DNA of 64,000 bases from Myxococcales bacterium (GTDB lineage Bacteria > Myxococcota > Polyangia > Nannocystales > Nannocystaceae): the NCBI GenBank assembly GCA_016793465.1, contig JAEUJW010000087.1, forward strand, positions 32,709 to 96,708. Direction: 5' to 3'. Both the position numbers and the translations under genes were made by a program. Under the pieces are notes generated by a model. It did no database searches, was not told the DNA's origin, and saw nothing but the letters and a program-made list of their open reading frames with translations. This document shows, in pieces, positions 35,840 to 46,100 of the stretch (position 1 is the stretch's first letter; every line of letters begins with the position of its first letter).

Positions 35840-36703
35840 ATGTCGGCCGACGTCCTCGAGGTCCTGCGCGCCGCGGCCGACGTGCTGTCCGGCGCCCGCC
35901 CCGGGCCCGCCGCCCTGGCCACCGTGGTCGAGCGCACCGGCTCGGCCCCGCAGGTCGTCGGCGCCCGCCTGCTGCTGGCGGCCGACGGCGGCATGGTCGG
36001 CACCATCGGCGGCGGCGCGATCGAGGCCCAGGCGCTCGCCGCCTGCCGCAGCACCCTGCGCAGCGGCAAGCCGCAGATCCTCAAGGCTCACCTCGTCCGC
36101 GACCTGGGCATGTGCTGCGGCGGCACCATGGAGGTCTTCGTGGAGTATCTCGCGACCCAGGCCCGGCTCGTGCTCATCGGCGGCGGCCACGTCGCCCAGG
36201 CGGTCGCCCCGCTGGCCCTCGGGGTCGGCTTCCGGGTGGTCGTGATCGACGACCGCGAGGACATGCTGGCCCACCCCGCGTTCGTCCCCGCGACCCGCCA
36301 CGCCGCCGACGTCGACGAGCTGGAGGCCGTGCTGCCCGACGCCGACGCCCGCGACTACCTGGTGATCGCCACCCGCGACCACGCCCGCGACGAGCAGGCC
36401 CTCGCCGCCCTGCTGCGGCGCCCGCACCGCTACCTCGGCATGATCGGCAGCCGCCGCAAGGTCCACGCCGTGCTCGCGCGCATCTTGCGGCGCGAGCAGG
36501 AGCTCGGCCGGCCCGCGCTCGACCTCAGCCGCCTGCGCGCGCCCATCGGCCTCGCGCTCGGCGGACGCACCCCCGCAGAGATCGCCGTCTCGATCGTCGC
36601 CGAGCTCCTGGCCGATCGCCACGGGGGCACCGGGGAGGCCATGAACATTGTTCCACAGGCATTTTTGCGCCTCGAGGAGCGCTCGCCCGCGGGCGAGGGA
36701 TGA
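35840..36703 (+). CDS. xdhC: XdhC-type molybdenum cofactor insertion/maturation protein
   Basis: A 287-residue XdhC/CoxI-family protein. Family members bind molybdenum cofactor, help its sulfuration and insert it into xanthine-dehydrogenase-type enzymes. The N-terminal domain has ATVVERTGSAPQVVGARLLL and MVGTIGGGAIEAQAL, with the Cys pair in LGMCCGGTMEVFVEYL. The C-terminal Rossmann domain has RLVLIGGGHVAQAVAPLA and YLGMIGSRRKVHAVL. ATG at 35840 is the family start. No xanthine dehydrogenase or carbon monoxide dehydrogenase subunit is in the window, but a mocA-like gene lies two genes downstream. Confidence 0.9.
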   Translation: MSADVLEVLRAAADVLSGARPGPAALATVVERTGSAPQVVGARLLLAADGGMVGTIGGGAIEAQALAACRSTLRSGKPQILKAHLVRDLGMCCGGTMEVFVEYLATQARLVLIGGGHVAQAVAPLALGVGFRVVVIDDREDMLAHPAFVPATRHAADVDELEAVLPDADARDYLVIATRDHARDEQALAALLRRPHRYLGMIGSRRKVHAVLARILRREQELGRPALDLSRLRAPIGLALGGRTPAEIAVSIVAELLADRHGGTGEAMNIVPQAFLRLEERSPAGEG

Positions 36704-36708
36704 CCGGT

Positions 36709-36714
36709 TACACT
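36709..36714 (+). promoter_or_regulatory. -10 hexamer TACACT eight bases before a start codon
   Basis: TACACT in the 19-base gap after xdhC ends eight bases before the ATG at 36723, implying a second, nearly leaderless transcript inside the xdhC-mocA group. Confidence 0.35.
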
Positions 36715-36722
36715 CGCCCGCG

Positions 36723-38591
36723 ATGCCTTCCCTCCGCACCCCGCTCGCCGGCGTGGCCGCCGCGCTGCTCCTGCTGTCCCCGCTCGCCTGCAACAAGAAG
36801 AGCACCACCCCTCCGGCCGTGACCGTCGTCGACGACGACGGAGCCGGAGGCGGCGGCGGCAGCGGCGTCATCGCCGAGGCGGCCCAGCCGGGCAAGGGTC
36901 CGCGCCCCGAGGGCAACCCGGTGCGCGTGCAGGCCAGCGTCTCGGGCCTCGGCGACGTGCTGGCGCTCGTCAAGCAGGCGACCACCGCCTGGACCCCCAA
37001 GGACCCGCTCGACGCCGCCGCCTACATCCAGGCCATGCTGCTGCAGCTCGGCTACGGACCTGGCCTTTGGGCCAGCCTCGATCTCGCCGGCGTGATGGCC
37101 GTCGACACCAGCTTCTTCGCCCAGAACCCGACCGCCGACCTGCGCCTGATCGGCAGCGTGGCGGCGACCAACCCCAAGGGCGTGATGGAGGCGATGCCGT
37201 CGGGGCAGCGGCCGCAGCCGCTGGGCAACGGCCTGTGGGAGCTGGTCCAGGGCGACGTGCGCGTGCTCCTGCGCGAGCAGGCCAAGTCCCTCGAGTTCGC
37301 GCTCAGCGAGGCCGACCTGGCCCGCGCCGGCGGCCTCGCCGGCGAGGTGCGCGGGCGCAGGATCCAGGTCCGCGGCACCGACCTCCCGCCCGGCCTGCTG
37401 TCGGGCGACCTCGTGCCCGGCCTCCCGCGCGGCCTGCGGCGCCAGGTCAGCGCCGTGCTCGGCGAGGCCACCAGCGCCGCCGTGTCGATCGACGCCGGCA
37501 CCGATCGCGACCTGCTGGTCGAGGTCTCGGCGGCCGCCCCGTTCGAGCGCCTCGGCCTCGGCCCGCTCGGTCCGGCGCGCAGCAAGCCGACCGCGCTCGA
37601 GGGCCGCCTGCCCGGCTCGCCGGTGTTCGTCGTGGCCATCCCGCTCGGCAACCCCGAGCTCCTGCACAAGGCCGTCGACAGCGGCGTCAAGGCCGCCGAG
37701 GGCGCCGGCCTGGCCGGCGGCCCGTTCGAGGCCCCCGTGCGCGCGGCCGCCAGGTCGGCCCACACCCTGCTCGACCAGCTGCGCGACGACGTCGTGTTCG
37801 CGCTGTACCTCTCGCCGAAGGGCGAGGCCGCCGTGCTCGTCGCCGCCGACGTCAAGGACGACGCGGCCGCCCGCGCCGCCTCGCGCGAGCTGCTCGAGGC
37901 CGTCAAGACCGCGGTCACCGGCTTCAACAGCCTGGCCGGCAACAACAAGGACGCGACCTTCGGCGTCGCCGTCAAGGCCGACGCCGTCAAGGCCGGCGCC
38001 GCCAGGGCCGACCTGCTCACCCTGTCCGCCCCCAAGAACCTCGCCAAGGACGTCGAGGACGCCCAGGCCTTCCTCACCAGGAAGCTCGAGCTCGAGGTCG
38101 TCACCGCCGCGTCCGGCAACACCGCGCTGATGGCCGTCGGCGCCGGCGCCCGCGACCTCGCCGCCGCCCTCGGCGCGCCGAAGCAGAGCCTCGGCCCCCA
38201 CCCCGGCCTCGCCCTCGCCCGCAGCGCCAGCCAGGGCTGCCACTTCTGCGTCGCCGTCGACCCCGGCGGCCTCGCCCGCTTCGGCGTCGCCGTCGACGCC
38301 GACATGCGCGCCGACAAGACCTACGCGAAGGACATCGAGGCCGGCGCCGCCACCGTCACCCGCCTCGGCGGCGCCCTCGGCATCGGCCTGCGCCTCGAGC
38401 CGAAGCAGGGCTCGCTGGCCGCCGGCCTCAGCAAGAGCCTGCTCGTGCTCTCGCCCGCCGACGCCGCCCAGGTCAGCAAGCTGTTCGAGTCGGTGACCGC
38501 CAAGCAGGCCGCCCCCGAGGACAAGCCGCTCGGCGGCGGCAGCTCGCGCCCGAAGGAAGACAAGCCGCTCGGCGGCGGCAGGGCCGGCTGA
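36723..38591 (+). CDS. Large lipoprotein of unknown function, 622 aa
   Basis: Signal peptide and lipobox LLSPLAC (Cys near 23), then an Asp/Gly-rich linker. The body is a soluble alpha/beta protein with repeated strands such as VFVVAIPLGNPELLHKAVDSG, DVVFALYLSPKGEAAVLVAADV and ALGIGLRLEPKQGSL, suggesting two related halves. The C-terminus has a small repeat EDKPLGGGSSRPKEDKPLGGG. No family was recognised. It sits between xdhC and mocA, so a role in periplasmic handling of a molybdoenzyme is possible but speculative. Confidence 0.7.
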   Translation: MPSLRTPLAGVAAALLLLSPLACNKKSTTPPAVTVVDDDGAGGGGGSGVIAEAAQPGKGPRPEGNPVRVQASVSGLGDVLALVKQATTAWTPKDPLDAAAYIQAMLLQLGYGPGLWASLDLAGVMAVDTSFFAQNPTADLRLIGSVAATNPKGVMEAMPSGQRPQPLGNGLWELVQGDVRVLLREQAKSLEFALSEADLARAGGLAGEVRGRRIQVRGTDLPPGLLSGDLVPGLPRGLRRQVSAVLGEATSAAVSIDAGTDRDLLVEVSAAAPFERLGLGPLGPARSKPTALEGRLPGSPVFVVAIPLGNPELLHKAVDSGVKAAEGAGLAGGPFEAPVRAAARSAHTLLDQLRDDVVFALYLSPKGEAAVLVAADVKDDAAARAASRELLEAVKTAVTGFNSLAGNNKDATFGVAVKADAVKAGAARADLLTLSAPKNLAKDVEDAQAFLTRKLELEVVTAASGNTALMAVGAGARDLAAALGAPKQSLGPHPGLALARSASQGCHFCVAVDPGGLARFGVAVDADMRADKTYAKDIEAGAATVTRLGGALGIGLRLEPKQGSLAAGLSKSLLVLSPADAAQVSKLFESVTAKQAAPEDKPLGGGSSRPKEDKPLGGGRAG

Positions 38592-38700
38592 CCTTGCCCA
38601 CGCACGACGGCGGCCGCGTCGCGCCGGCCGCACCGCGACGCTCCGCCCGACCTCACCGCGTCGACGCATGCGGGGCCGAGGCTCGCACGCCGGTGCCCGC

Positions 38701-39261
38701 ATGATCGCCGCCGTCGTGCTCGCCGCCGGCGCCTCGACCCGCATGGGCCGGCCCAAGCAGCTCCTGCTGCACCGCGGCCGCAGCTTCGTGCGCTGCGCCG
38801 TCGACCTCGCCGCCGGCTGCCAGCCGATCGTCGTCGTCGACGGCGCGGTCGACCTCTCCGCGCTCGACCTCGGCCCGGTCGTACGCGTGCACAATCCCAC
38901 CTGGCCCGAAGGACAGCTCAGCAGCCTACGCCGCGCCCTCGCCGCGCTGCCCGCGGCCGTCACCGGCCTGCTCGTCCTCACCGTCGACCGCCCGCACATC
39001 GAGCCCGCCACCGTCACCGCCCTGCTCGCCGCCTTTAATAATTATCCGGACGACATCTGGCAGCCGGCGCACGCGGGCCGGCGCGGCCACCCGATCGTCT
39101 ACCCCGCGGCCCTGCTGCCGGCCCTGCGCGACCTCCCGCGCGACGCCAGCCCGCGCGACCTCCTCGAACGTCACCCCCGGCTGCGCCGCCAGCTCGCGGT
39201 CGACGACCCCGCCGTGCTCGACAACCTCGACAGCCCCGCCGACCTCGTTCGCTTGCCGTGA
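38701..39261 (+). CDS. mocA: MocA-like molybdenum cofactor nucleotidyltransferase
   Basis: A 186-residue NTP-transferase. MIAAVVLAAGASTRMGRPKQLL is the nucleotide-binding motif of MobA/MocA enzymes, which attach CMP or GMP to molybdopterin. NPTWPEGQLSSLRRAL and LVLTVDRPHIEPATV (the usual D-x-P metal/nucleotide motif reads DRP) follow, then HPIVYPAALLPALRDLP. It is slightly short for the family (190-200). Start at 38701, with an upstream ATG at 38668 possible. Together with xdhC it suggests production of an MCD-type cofactor. An A/T codon run encodes Phe-Asn-Asn-Tyr at 39033. Confidence 0.85.
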   Translation: MIAAVVLAAGASTRMGRPKQLLLHRGRSFVRCAVDLAAGCQPIVVVDGAVDLSALDLGPVVRVHNPTWPEGQLSSLRRALAALPAAVTGLLVLTVDRPHIEPATVTALLAAFNNYPDDIWQPAHAGRRGHPIVYPAALLPALRDLPRDASPRDLLERHPRLRRQLAVDDPAVLDNLDSPADLVRLP

Positions 39262-39290
39262 GCGTTGCCGCGCGTGATAGCCTGCGGGCC

Positions 39291-40403
39291 ATGACGCGCA
39301 CCCTCCTCGTGCTCCTCGGCGCCGCGCTCGCCTGCGGCGAGTCCGGTCGAGACACCTCCGCGACCGCCGCCACCGGCGTGACGACGGCCCCCGCGACCGC
39401 CACCGCCACCGAAGCCGCCAGCGAAGCTCCGACCGGCGGCACCGGCGACATCTCGACCACGCTCGACGGCACCGGCGTCGACACCGGCGCGTCGGTCGGC
39501 ACCACCGAGGCGGTGAAGTTCGACATCGGCTCGGCCGAGACCGGCGGCACCACCACCGGCGGCATGGACGGCTGCACGAAGATCGACTTCCTGTTCGTGA
39601 TCGACAACTCCGCGAGCATGGAGGACAACCAGGCCGCGCTGATCGCCAGCTTCCCCGGCTTCATCGCCGCGATCGAGGCCAACCTGACCGCGACCAGCGA
39701 CTTCCACATCATGGTCGTCGACACCGACGACGACGGCCGCTGCAAGCAGCCCTGCGACCCGAGCAACCCCGACGTCCCCGAGTTCTGCATCGACGACGGC
39801 GTCGACGCCTGCAACGCCCAGCTCACCCCCTGCGACACCACCCGCGGCGCCGGCGTCGTCCACCCGGTCGGCACCTTCGCCTCCAACAAGGTCTGCCCGA
39901 TCGCCGGCGGCAACCGCTACATGACCCAGGCCGAGCCCGACCTCGCCTCCACCTTCGCCTGCGTCGCCACCGTCGGCACCGCCGGCAACCCCTCCGAGCG
40001 CCCCATGAACGGCATGGTCGAGGCCCTCGGCAGCGTCATCAACGACCCCGGCGGCTGCAACGCCGGCTTCCTCCGCGACGACGCCATCCTCGTCATCACC
40101 TTCATCAGCGACGACCCCAACAAGTCCGACATGGGCCAGCCCGACGACTGGTACGAGGCCGTCGTCGCCGCCAAGAACGGCGACCCCTCCGCCGTCGCCG
40201 TCGCCGGCCTCATCCCCGTGCTCGACGACCTCAGCTGCATCGGCGACGGCAACATCCAGGGCTCCCACTGGCGCGCGTTCGTCGAGCTGTGGGGCGACCA
40301 CGGCATCATGGGCACCGTCTGCGCCGCCGACTACGCCCCGTTCTTCGCCGAAGCCGTCGACATCATCGACAACACCTGCGACAACTTCGTCCCCCCGGTC
40401 TAG
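39291..40403 (+). CDS. Stalked lipoprotein with VWA domain
   Basis: A 370-residue surface lipoprotein. LLVLLGAALAC is the lipobox (Cys15). Residues 16-90 are a Thr/Ala/Gly stalk. A von Willebrand A domain follows with the metal site DNSAS in FLFVIDNSASMEDNQ and HIMVVDTDDDG. Cys-rich loops (CKQPCDPSNPDVPEFC, CNAQLTPC) and LVITFISDDPNKSD match a myxobacterial VWA family. A TAGCCT box lies seven bases before the ATG. It converges with the next gene with 13 bases between stops. Confidence 0.8.
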   Translation: MTRTLLVLLGAALACGESGRDTSATAATGVTTAPATATATEAASEAPTGGTGDISTTLDGTGVDTGASVGTTEAVKFDIGSAETGGTTTGGMDGCTKIDFLFVIDNSASMEDNQAALIASFPGFIAAIEANLTATSDFHIMVVDTDDDGRCKQPCDPSNPDVPEFCIDDGVDACNAQLTPCDTTRGAGVVHPVGTFASNKVCPIAGGNRYMTQAEPDLASTFACVATVGTAGNPSERPMNGMVEALGSVINDPGGCNAGFLRDDAILVITFISDDPNKSDMGQPDDWYEAVVAAKNGDPSAVAVAGLIPVLDDLSCIGDGNIQGSHWRAFVELWGDHGIMGTVCAADYAPFFAEAVDIIDNTCDNFVPPV

Positions 40404-40416
40404 CCGACGCGACGCG

Positions 40417-41937
40417 TCACGGGCTGAAGCGACCGACCCACGCGTCGCGCCCGTCGATCCCCTCGTCGACCCCGCCCGCCGCCACGATCGTCCCGTCGGG
40501 CGCCTCGCGCACGCAGCGGAGCTGGCTCGTCAGCGCCCCGGCGTTGGCCACCAGCGTCGTCCAGCGCGCGCTGCCGTCGGCGCCGAGCCGCCGCACCCGC
40601 GGCCGCTGCACCGCCGCCGCCACCTCGGCCCCGGCCAGCAGCACCTCGCCCGTGCCCGTCAGCCCGACCCCGTAACACAGCGCCCCCGCGCCCTCCGCCC
40701 CGCCCTCGCGCTCGGTCCACACCATCAGCCCGTCGGCGTCGTACTTGCGGGCGAAGCTCAGCGACGCCGGCATCGTCGCCTTCTCGACCCCGCACACCAC
40801 GACCCCGCCGTCGACCGTCGCCCCCGCCCCGTAGAAGATGTCGTCGAGGCTCGCGGCGCCGTTGTACTTGCGCTCCCACAGCAGGTTGCCGTCGGCGTCG
40901 TAGCGGGCGAGCCACGCGTTCGCCCCCTCGAGCTCGACGTTCTCGTCGCCGGCCACGTAGATGTACCCGTCGCTCGTCACGGCGATCGCCCGCCCGTTGT
41001 CGGCCTTGCCGGCCGCGCCCGCGTGGGTCCGCGTCCACAGCGTCGTGCCCGCCGGGTCGTACTTGCGCAGCCAGACGTCGAGCCCCTGCCCCTCGACCGC
41101 GTGCGACCCGGCCACCAGCAGGTCACCCGCCGCCGTCAGCGTCGCCGCGTAGACCACGTCGGTCCCGCTCGTCGCCCCGTTGTAGCCGCGGGTCCACACC
41201 GGCGCGCCGTCGGCCGCGAGCTTGCGCACCCACACGTCGTTGCCCTGCAGCTCGACGTTCTCGTAGCCGGCCACGTACGCCAGCTGGGCCGCGTCGACCA
41301 CCACCGCCTGCCCGCGATCCCGCAGCCCGGCCAGCCCCGCGTGGCTGTGCGTCCACGCCACCGCCCCCTCCGCGGTGTAGCTGCGCGCCCACACGTCGTC
41401 GTCGGTCTTGCTCTGGCCCATGTAACCGGCGAGGTAGATCGAACCGAACTCGTCGACCGCGCAGCCCAGCGCCTCGTCGGTCAGCTTGGCCGCCCCGCCC
41501 GACCGCTCCGACCACAGCAGCACCCCCGACGGCCGACAGTCGCTGTTGCAGCCGTCGCCCTCGACCGAGTTGCCGTCGTCGCACGCCTCGCCGACGTCGA
41601 CCGCCGCGTCCCCGCACAGCCCCGCCGGCCCGCCCGAGCTCCCGCCCGAGCTGTCGTCCGCGAGCCCCGTGCTCGTCGACCCGCCGCTCGACGAGGTCTC
41701 CCCGCTCGACGACTCGCCGCCGCTCGTCGGCGTCGGCCCGCTCGTCGCGCCCGTCGACGTCGACGAGCCGTCGGCCGCCTCCGTCGAGACCGCCGCGCTC
41801 GTCGTCTCGACCGCGCCGCCGGACGAGCCCTCCGTCATCGCCGCCGACCCATCGCCGCGGCTGTCGTCCGCCGCCCCGCCGGCGCAGCCCGCCAGGGCCA
41901 CGACCACGATCCCCCACGCCCGTCCCCGCGCCCGCAT
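40417..41937 (-). CDS. Stalked lipoprotein with DUF4215 repeat and SBBP beta-propeller
   Basis: A 506-residue lipoprotein: signal and lipobox VALAGC, then a long Ser/Thr/Gly stalk (about residues 20-105). One DUF4215 Cys-rich repeat (CGDAAVDVGEACDDGNSVEG then DGCNSDC), a hallmark of myxobacteria, follows. A beta-propeller of repeated units completes it, each near VWARSY..GAVAWTHSH, with YVAGYENVELQGNDVWVRK and YVAGDENVELEGANAWLAR as the clearest pair. SBBP-type propellers are extracellular; the ligand is unknown. TAGGAT lies six bases before the ATG on the minus strand. Confidence 0.85.
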   Translation of the reverse strand: MRARGRAWGIVVVALAGCAGGAADDSRGDGSAAMTEGSSGGAVETTSAAVSTEAADGSSTSTGATSGPTPTSGGESSSGETSSSGGSTSTGLADDSSGGSSGGPAGLCGDAAVDVGEACDDGNSVEGDGCNSDCRPSGVLLWSERSGGAAKLTDEALGCAVDEFGSIYLAGYMGQSKTDDDVWARSYTAEGAVAWTHSHAGLAGLRDRGQAVVVDAAQLAYVAGYENVELQGNDVWVRKLAADGAPVWTRGYNGATSGTDVVYAATLTAAGDLLVAGSHAVEGQGLDVWLRKYDPAGTTLWTRTHAGAAGKADNGRAIAVTSDGYIYVAGDENVELEGANAWLARYDADGNLLWERKYNGAASLDDIFYGAGATVDGGVVVCGVEKATMPASLSFARKYDADGLMVWTEREGGAEGAGALCYGVGLTGTGEVLLAGAEVAAAVQRPRVRRLGADGSARWTTLVANAGALTSQLRCVREAPDGTIVAAGGVDEGIDGRDAWVGRFSP

Positions 41938-41943
41938 CGAGCC

Positions 41944-41949
41944 ATCCTA
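41944..41949 (-). promoter_or_regulatory. -10 hexamer TAGGAT six bases before a start codon
   Basis: On the minus strand TAGGAT ends six bases before the ATG at 41937. No -35 was identified. Part of the leaderless pattern described in the findings. Confidence 0.35.
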
Positions 41950-42006
41950 CTCGCCGCCGACCCTCGCGGGGCCCCCCCGCCGCCGGGATCTGACCGATCT
42001 CGCCGC

Positions 42007-42036
42007 TTGGTCGCCTCCGCGCCGCTCGGCTACCCT
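42007..42036 (+). promoter_or_regulatory. Promoter TTGGTC-N18-TACCCT
   Basis: TTGGTC (42007-42012), an 18-base spacer and TACCCT (42031-42036) lie eight bases before the crotonase ATG at 42045. Confidence 0.4.
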
Positions 42037-42044
42037 CCGCGGCG

Positions 42045-42869
42045 ATGGACCTCTCGCGCATCGCCGCCCTCCACCCGACCTTCGACCCCGAGCCCCGCCT
42101 CCTCACCCTCGAGCTCGATCACGGCAAGGCCAACGAGATCGGCAGCGTCCAGCTCGACGCCCTCGACGCACTCGCCGACCTGCTCGAGACCGACGACAGC
42201 ATCGCCTCGCTGTGCACCACCAGCCGGCGCGTCAGCAGCAAGGGCACCCCCATCTTCATCGCCGGCGCCAACGTCAGCGAGCGCGTCGGCTGGCCCGACG
42301 AACGCGTGCGGGCCCACGTCGTGCGCCAGCGCGAGCTCATGCGCCGCCTGCGACACGCGCCGGTGTTCACCACCGTGATCTCGCACGGCATGACGCTCGG
42401 CTGGGGCACCGAGTACCTGCTGACCGCAGACTATTGTCTGGCGACCCCGACCGCCCGCTTCGCCCTGCCCGAGACCGGCCTCGGCATCCTGCCGGGGGCC
42501 CGCGGCACCGCCGAGCTCGCCCTGCTCGTCGGACCCGCCCACGCGCTGCGCCTCGGCTGCACCGGCGAGGAGATCGACAGCGACGAGGCCCTGCGCATCG
42601 GCCTCGTGCACGAGCGCGTCGCCGACGTCGACGCCGGCCTGGAGCGCGCCCGCAAGCTCGCCCGCAAGCTCGCGACCCGCTCGCCCACCGCCGTCGCCGC
42701 GTACAAGCGCGGCCTGCTCGCCGCGCTCGGCCAGCCCGAAGCCACGCGCCTCGCCGTCGAGGCCGCGGCCTACGATCACTGCATCACCACCGGCGAGGCC
42801 GCGATCGGCCGCGCTGCGTTCAGCGCAGGCCGCGCGGACAGCCCGCCTGCGTGGGGACCCCGACGCTGA
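42045..42869 (+). CDS. Enoyl-CoA hydratase/isomerase (crotonase) family protein
   Basis: A 274-residue crotonase-fold enzyme acting on acyl-CoA esters. LLTLELDHGKANEIGSVQLDAL is the N-terminal strand-helix. FIAGANVSERVGW corresponds to the oxyanion-hole region FxAGADLxE. MTLGWGTEYLLTADYCLATPTARFALPETGLGILPGARGTAEL is family-typical, but the usual GGG of the second oxyanion hole is LGWG and the catalytic Glu positions are not standard. The C-terminus has SPTAVAAYKRGLLAAL. Reaction and substrate are uncertain. It is a stand-alone gene. Confidence 0.8.
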   Translation: MDLSRIAALHPTFDPEPRLLTLELDHGKANEIGSVQLDALDALADLLETDDSIASLCTTSRRVSSKGTPIFIAGANVSERVGWPDERVRAHVVRQRELMRRLRHAPVFTTVISHGMTLGWGTEYLLTADYCLATPTARFALPETGLGILPGARGTAELALLVGPAHALRLGCTGEEIDSDEALRIGLVHERVADVDAGLERARKLARKLATRSPTAVAAYKRGLLAALGQPEATRLAVEAAAYDHCITTGEAAIGRAAFSAGRADSPPAWGPRR

Positions 42870-43063
42870 TCCGACGCCGCCGCTGTCACCCCCCGCGACC
42901 CACCGATCCTCCGCGAACCCCCCGCGCGCGAACCCGTCCCGGGGCCTCCCGCAGCGCCGCCACACCGTGAGGATTGGAGGCCCCGGTGGCCACATTTCGC
43001 CCCTCTGGGGCCGGCCGTGTGGAATACTCGGCAGTCGCCTTCGGGCGGGCCAGCGCGGTCCCG

Positions 43064-43092
43064 TTGTCGCCGCGTGCGTTCGCCGTTACAGT
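43064..43092 (+). promoter_or_regulatory. Sigma-70-type promoter TTGTCG-N17-TACAGT
   Basis: TTGTCG (43064-43069), a 17-base spacer and TACAGT (43087-43092), 27 bases before the kinase ATG at 43120. The 250-base gap 42870-43119 otherwise shows only GC-rich sequence and a weak GGCCCC/GGGGCC hairpin. Confidence 0.5.
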
Positions 43093-43119
43093 CCCGCCCC
43101 GCCGCCGTTTGAGTGCCTC

Positions 43120-46100
43120 ATGACCCTTCCCGATGCGCACAACAAGCCCATGGCAGGGGACGCACCGGGTGAGCCACCACTGCCCGACAAGATCGCCGGC
43201 CGCTACCTCGTCCGCGGCCTGCTCGGACGCGGCGGCTTCGGCGCCGTCTACGAGGCCTACGACGAGCTCGAGGACCGACCCGTCGCCCTGAAGGTCATCC
43301 GCCGCGACGCCAGCCTCGACCCGCCCGGCTCGCGCTCGAGCGAGGCCCCGGCCTCCTCCGTCCTCCACGGCCACAGCCCCAACACCAGCCGCCACGTCGA
43401 CTCCCTGCGCCGTCAGCCCGTCACCCGCAGCTTCGGCAACACGCAGGGCGTGCCCGGCGACGACGTGACCAAGGCCTTCATGGCCGAGTTTCGCCTGCTC
43501 ACGCAGCTGCACCACCCCAACCTCGCCGCGGTCTACGACTTCGGCCGCTGCGACAACGACGGCGTGTACTTCACGCAGGAGCTGCTGAGCGGCCAGACCC
43601 TGCACGACTTCCTGCGCGGCGCCCCGCGCGAGACCGTGGTCGAGATCTTCGTCCAGCTGACCCGCGCCCTCGACTACATCCACGCCCTCGGGTTCGTCCA
43701 CGAGGACATCAAGCCCAGCAACGTCATCGTCTGCCAGCCCGACAGCGACGGCGGCCAGCCCCAGGCCAAGCTCATCGACTTCGGCCTCGCCCGCCTGTTC
43801 CGCGCCCCCAAGGTCAGCGGCGACCCCGACGACCCCGACAACATCAAGGTCCTCGGCACCCCCGGCTTCTCCGCCCCCGAGAAGCTGCGCGGCGAACCCA
43901 CCGACAGCCGCAGCGACATCTACTCGCTCGCCGCCACCATCTACACCGCCGTCCGCGGCGTGCGACCGTTCCCCTCGCGCACCTTCAAGGAGGCGCTGCG
44001 CAACCAGCTCGACTGGCGCCCCGAGCTCGCCGGCGCCCTGCTGCAGCCCTGCGGCCCCGTCGTCGCCGAGCTCATCGGCCGCATGCTGAGCCCCGACCCC
44101 GGCGCCCGCCCGCACAGCGCCCGCAGCATCGTGCTCGAGCTGCTGCGCCGCGAGTCGACCCACATCCGCGACCGCCAGCGCACCGCGCAGGACCGCCGCG
44201 AGTTCGCCCGCGTGCTGGTCGAGCACCTCCCATTCGTCGACCGCGCCGACTACCTCGACATCCTCCTGCGCCGCGCCTTCGACGTGCTGCGCCCCGAGAA
44301 CACCCGCACCGGCCAGCGCGGCCGCGTCATCCGCACGATCCTCGTCGAGGCCCCCGAGGGCATGGGCAAGAGCCGCCTCATGGCCGAGCTCCGCCGCGAG
44401 ATCCAGCTCGGCGACGGCGTGTTCGTCGAGGGCAGCTGCTGGACCGGCGAGGGCGAGGGCCTCGGCCCGTTCGCCCCGATCGTCCTGCAGCTCGCGACCG
44501 CGCTCGGCGAGCGCAGCGAGACCGTCAAGCAGTACGCCGAGCTCGTCCGCTCCGCCCGCGAGCGCAGCGACGACACCTCGGTCGCCGGCCAGATCACCGA
44601 GTTTCTAATTAGAGCCGCCGGCGAGCACCCGTTCGTGCTCTGCCTCGCCGACCTCGCCCGCGGCTCGGAGCTCACGCGCTCGATCTTCGAACAGCTCGTC
44701 CGCGCGATCGACCACAACGAGACCCGCATCCTCCTGTGCGTCACCACCGAGCCGCAGCCCAAGATCAAACCGGTGCTGCAGGGCCTCAGCCGCGACCAGG
44801 TCGCCGAGCTCTTTAATTTACGCCCGTTCCAGCCGCGCGAGATGCTCGAGATCCTCCGCGGCATCCTCGGCGACGCCCCGGCCCTGAAGGACCTCGTGAC
44901 GATGCTCGACAAGCTCACCGGCGGCCACCCGCTGAGCTTCCGCGAGACCCTGCGCGTGCTGATCGAGGAGGCGATCCTCGTCCGCGACAACGACACCTGG
45001 GTGCTGCGCTCGGCCTCCGTCGCCGCCGAGCAGCTACATAAAACGCTGGCCCAGCGCTCCGAGGCCCGCCTCGACAGCCTCGGCGTGTCGGCCTGGGAGA
45101 TCGTCAGCATCCTCTACCTGATCGAGGCCCCGATCGACGAGGAGCAGCTCACCAACCTCGCCGACCTCCGCCGCGAACGCTTCCGCCGCACCATCGACCG
45201 CCTCGAGGGCGAGGGCCTGATCCTGTGCTCGGCGATCTCCGGCAAGGCCCAGATCGCCCTGGCCCACGCGTCCGTCCGCGAGGCCGTGCGCATCCGCTAC
45301 GAGGGCTCGCTCAACGAGACCCGCGCCGACCTGGCCGACCGCATCGGCGAGCTCGAGACCAAAGAGCCCGCCCTCGTGTTCCTCCGCGCCCGCCTGCTCG
45401 ACGACGCCGCCGAGACCCTCGAGGCCGTCGGCGAGCTCGAGAAGGCCGCCGAGGCCCTGTTCGCCGCCAACCAGCCCCACCTCGCCGCCCAGGTGCTAGA
45501 GCGCATCATCCTCCGCCTGCGCCGGCACGGCCGCGTCGCCGGCCTGCCGCGCATGCTGAAGGCGATGCTCAACCTGGTCGAGCGCGCCCCCGGCGCGCTC
45601 AACGACCCCCGCCGCGAGGCCACCCACCTGCAGTCCGGCGTGCTGGTCGCCGAGCTGCTCGGCGACCACCGCGCGCAGGCCCTGTTCTGGCTCGGCCTCG
45701 TCGACCGCTACATGCTCGACGGCACCACCGACCCCGAGAGCGCGCTCAACAAGCTGCAGCAGGCCGCCACCGCCGCCAAGCAGGCCCGCGACCGTATCCT
45801 CGAGCTGCGCATCGCCAACCGCCGCGCGGAGATCCTGCTCGGCGCCGGCGAGATCGAGCAGGCCGTGCGCTGCTCCAAGGAGGCGATGGAGATCGTCGAC
45901 CTCCCCGACGTCCAGGACATCCACGCCTGTCACATCATCGGCACCCGCCTGCGCTGCCTCTCGCTCGCCGGCCAGCTCGCCGAGGCCCGCCGCCTGCACG
46001 ACGGCTCCAAGACCCTCGCCGCCCGCGTGCCCGCCCTCCAGCGCCAGAGCTACATCAGCGGCATCGCCTACCTGTCCGTGCTCGGCAACGAGCCCGAGCG

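Noticed and set aside
30811..42869. Natural-product biosynthetic cluster around the ABC exporter and the crotonase
   Set aside because: No polyketide, peptide-synthetase, terpene or precursor-peptide gene is nearby, and the two genes are over 7 kb apart with unrelated envelope genes between.
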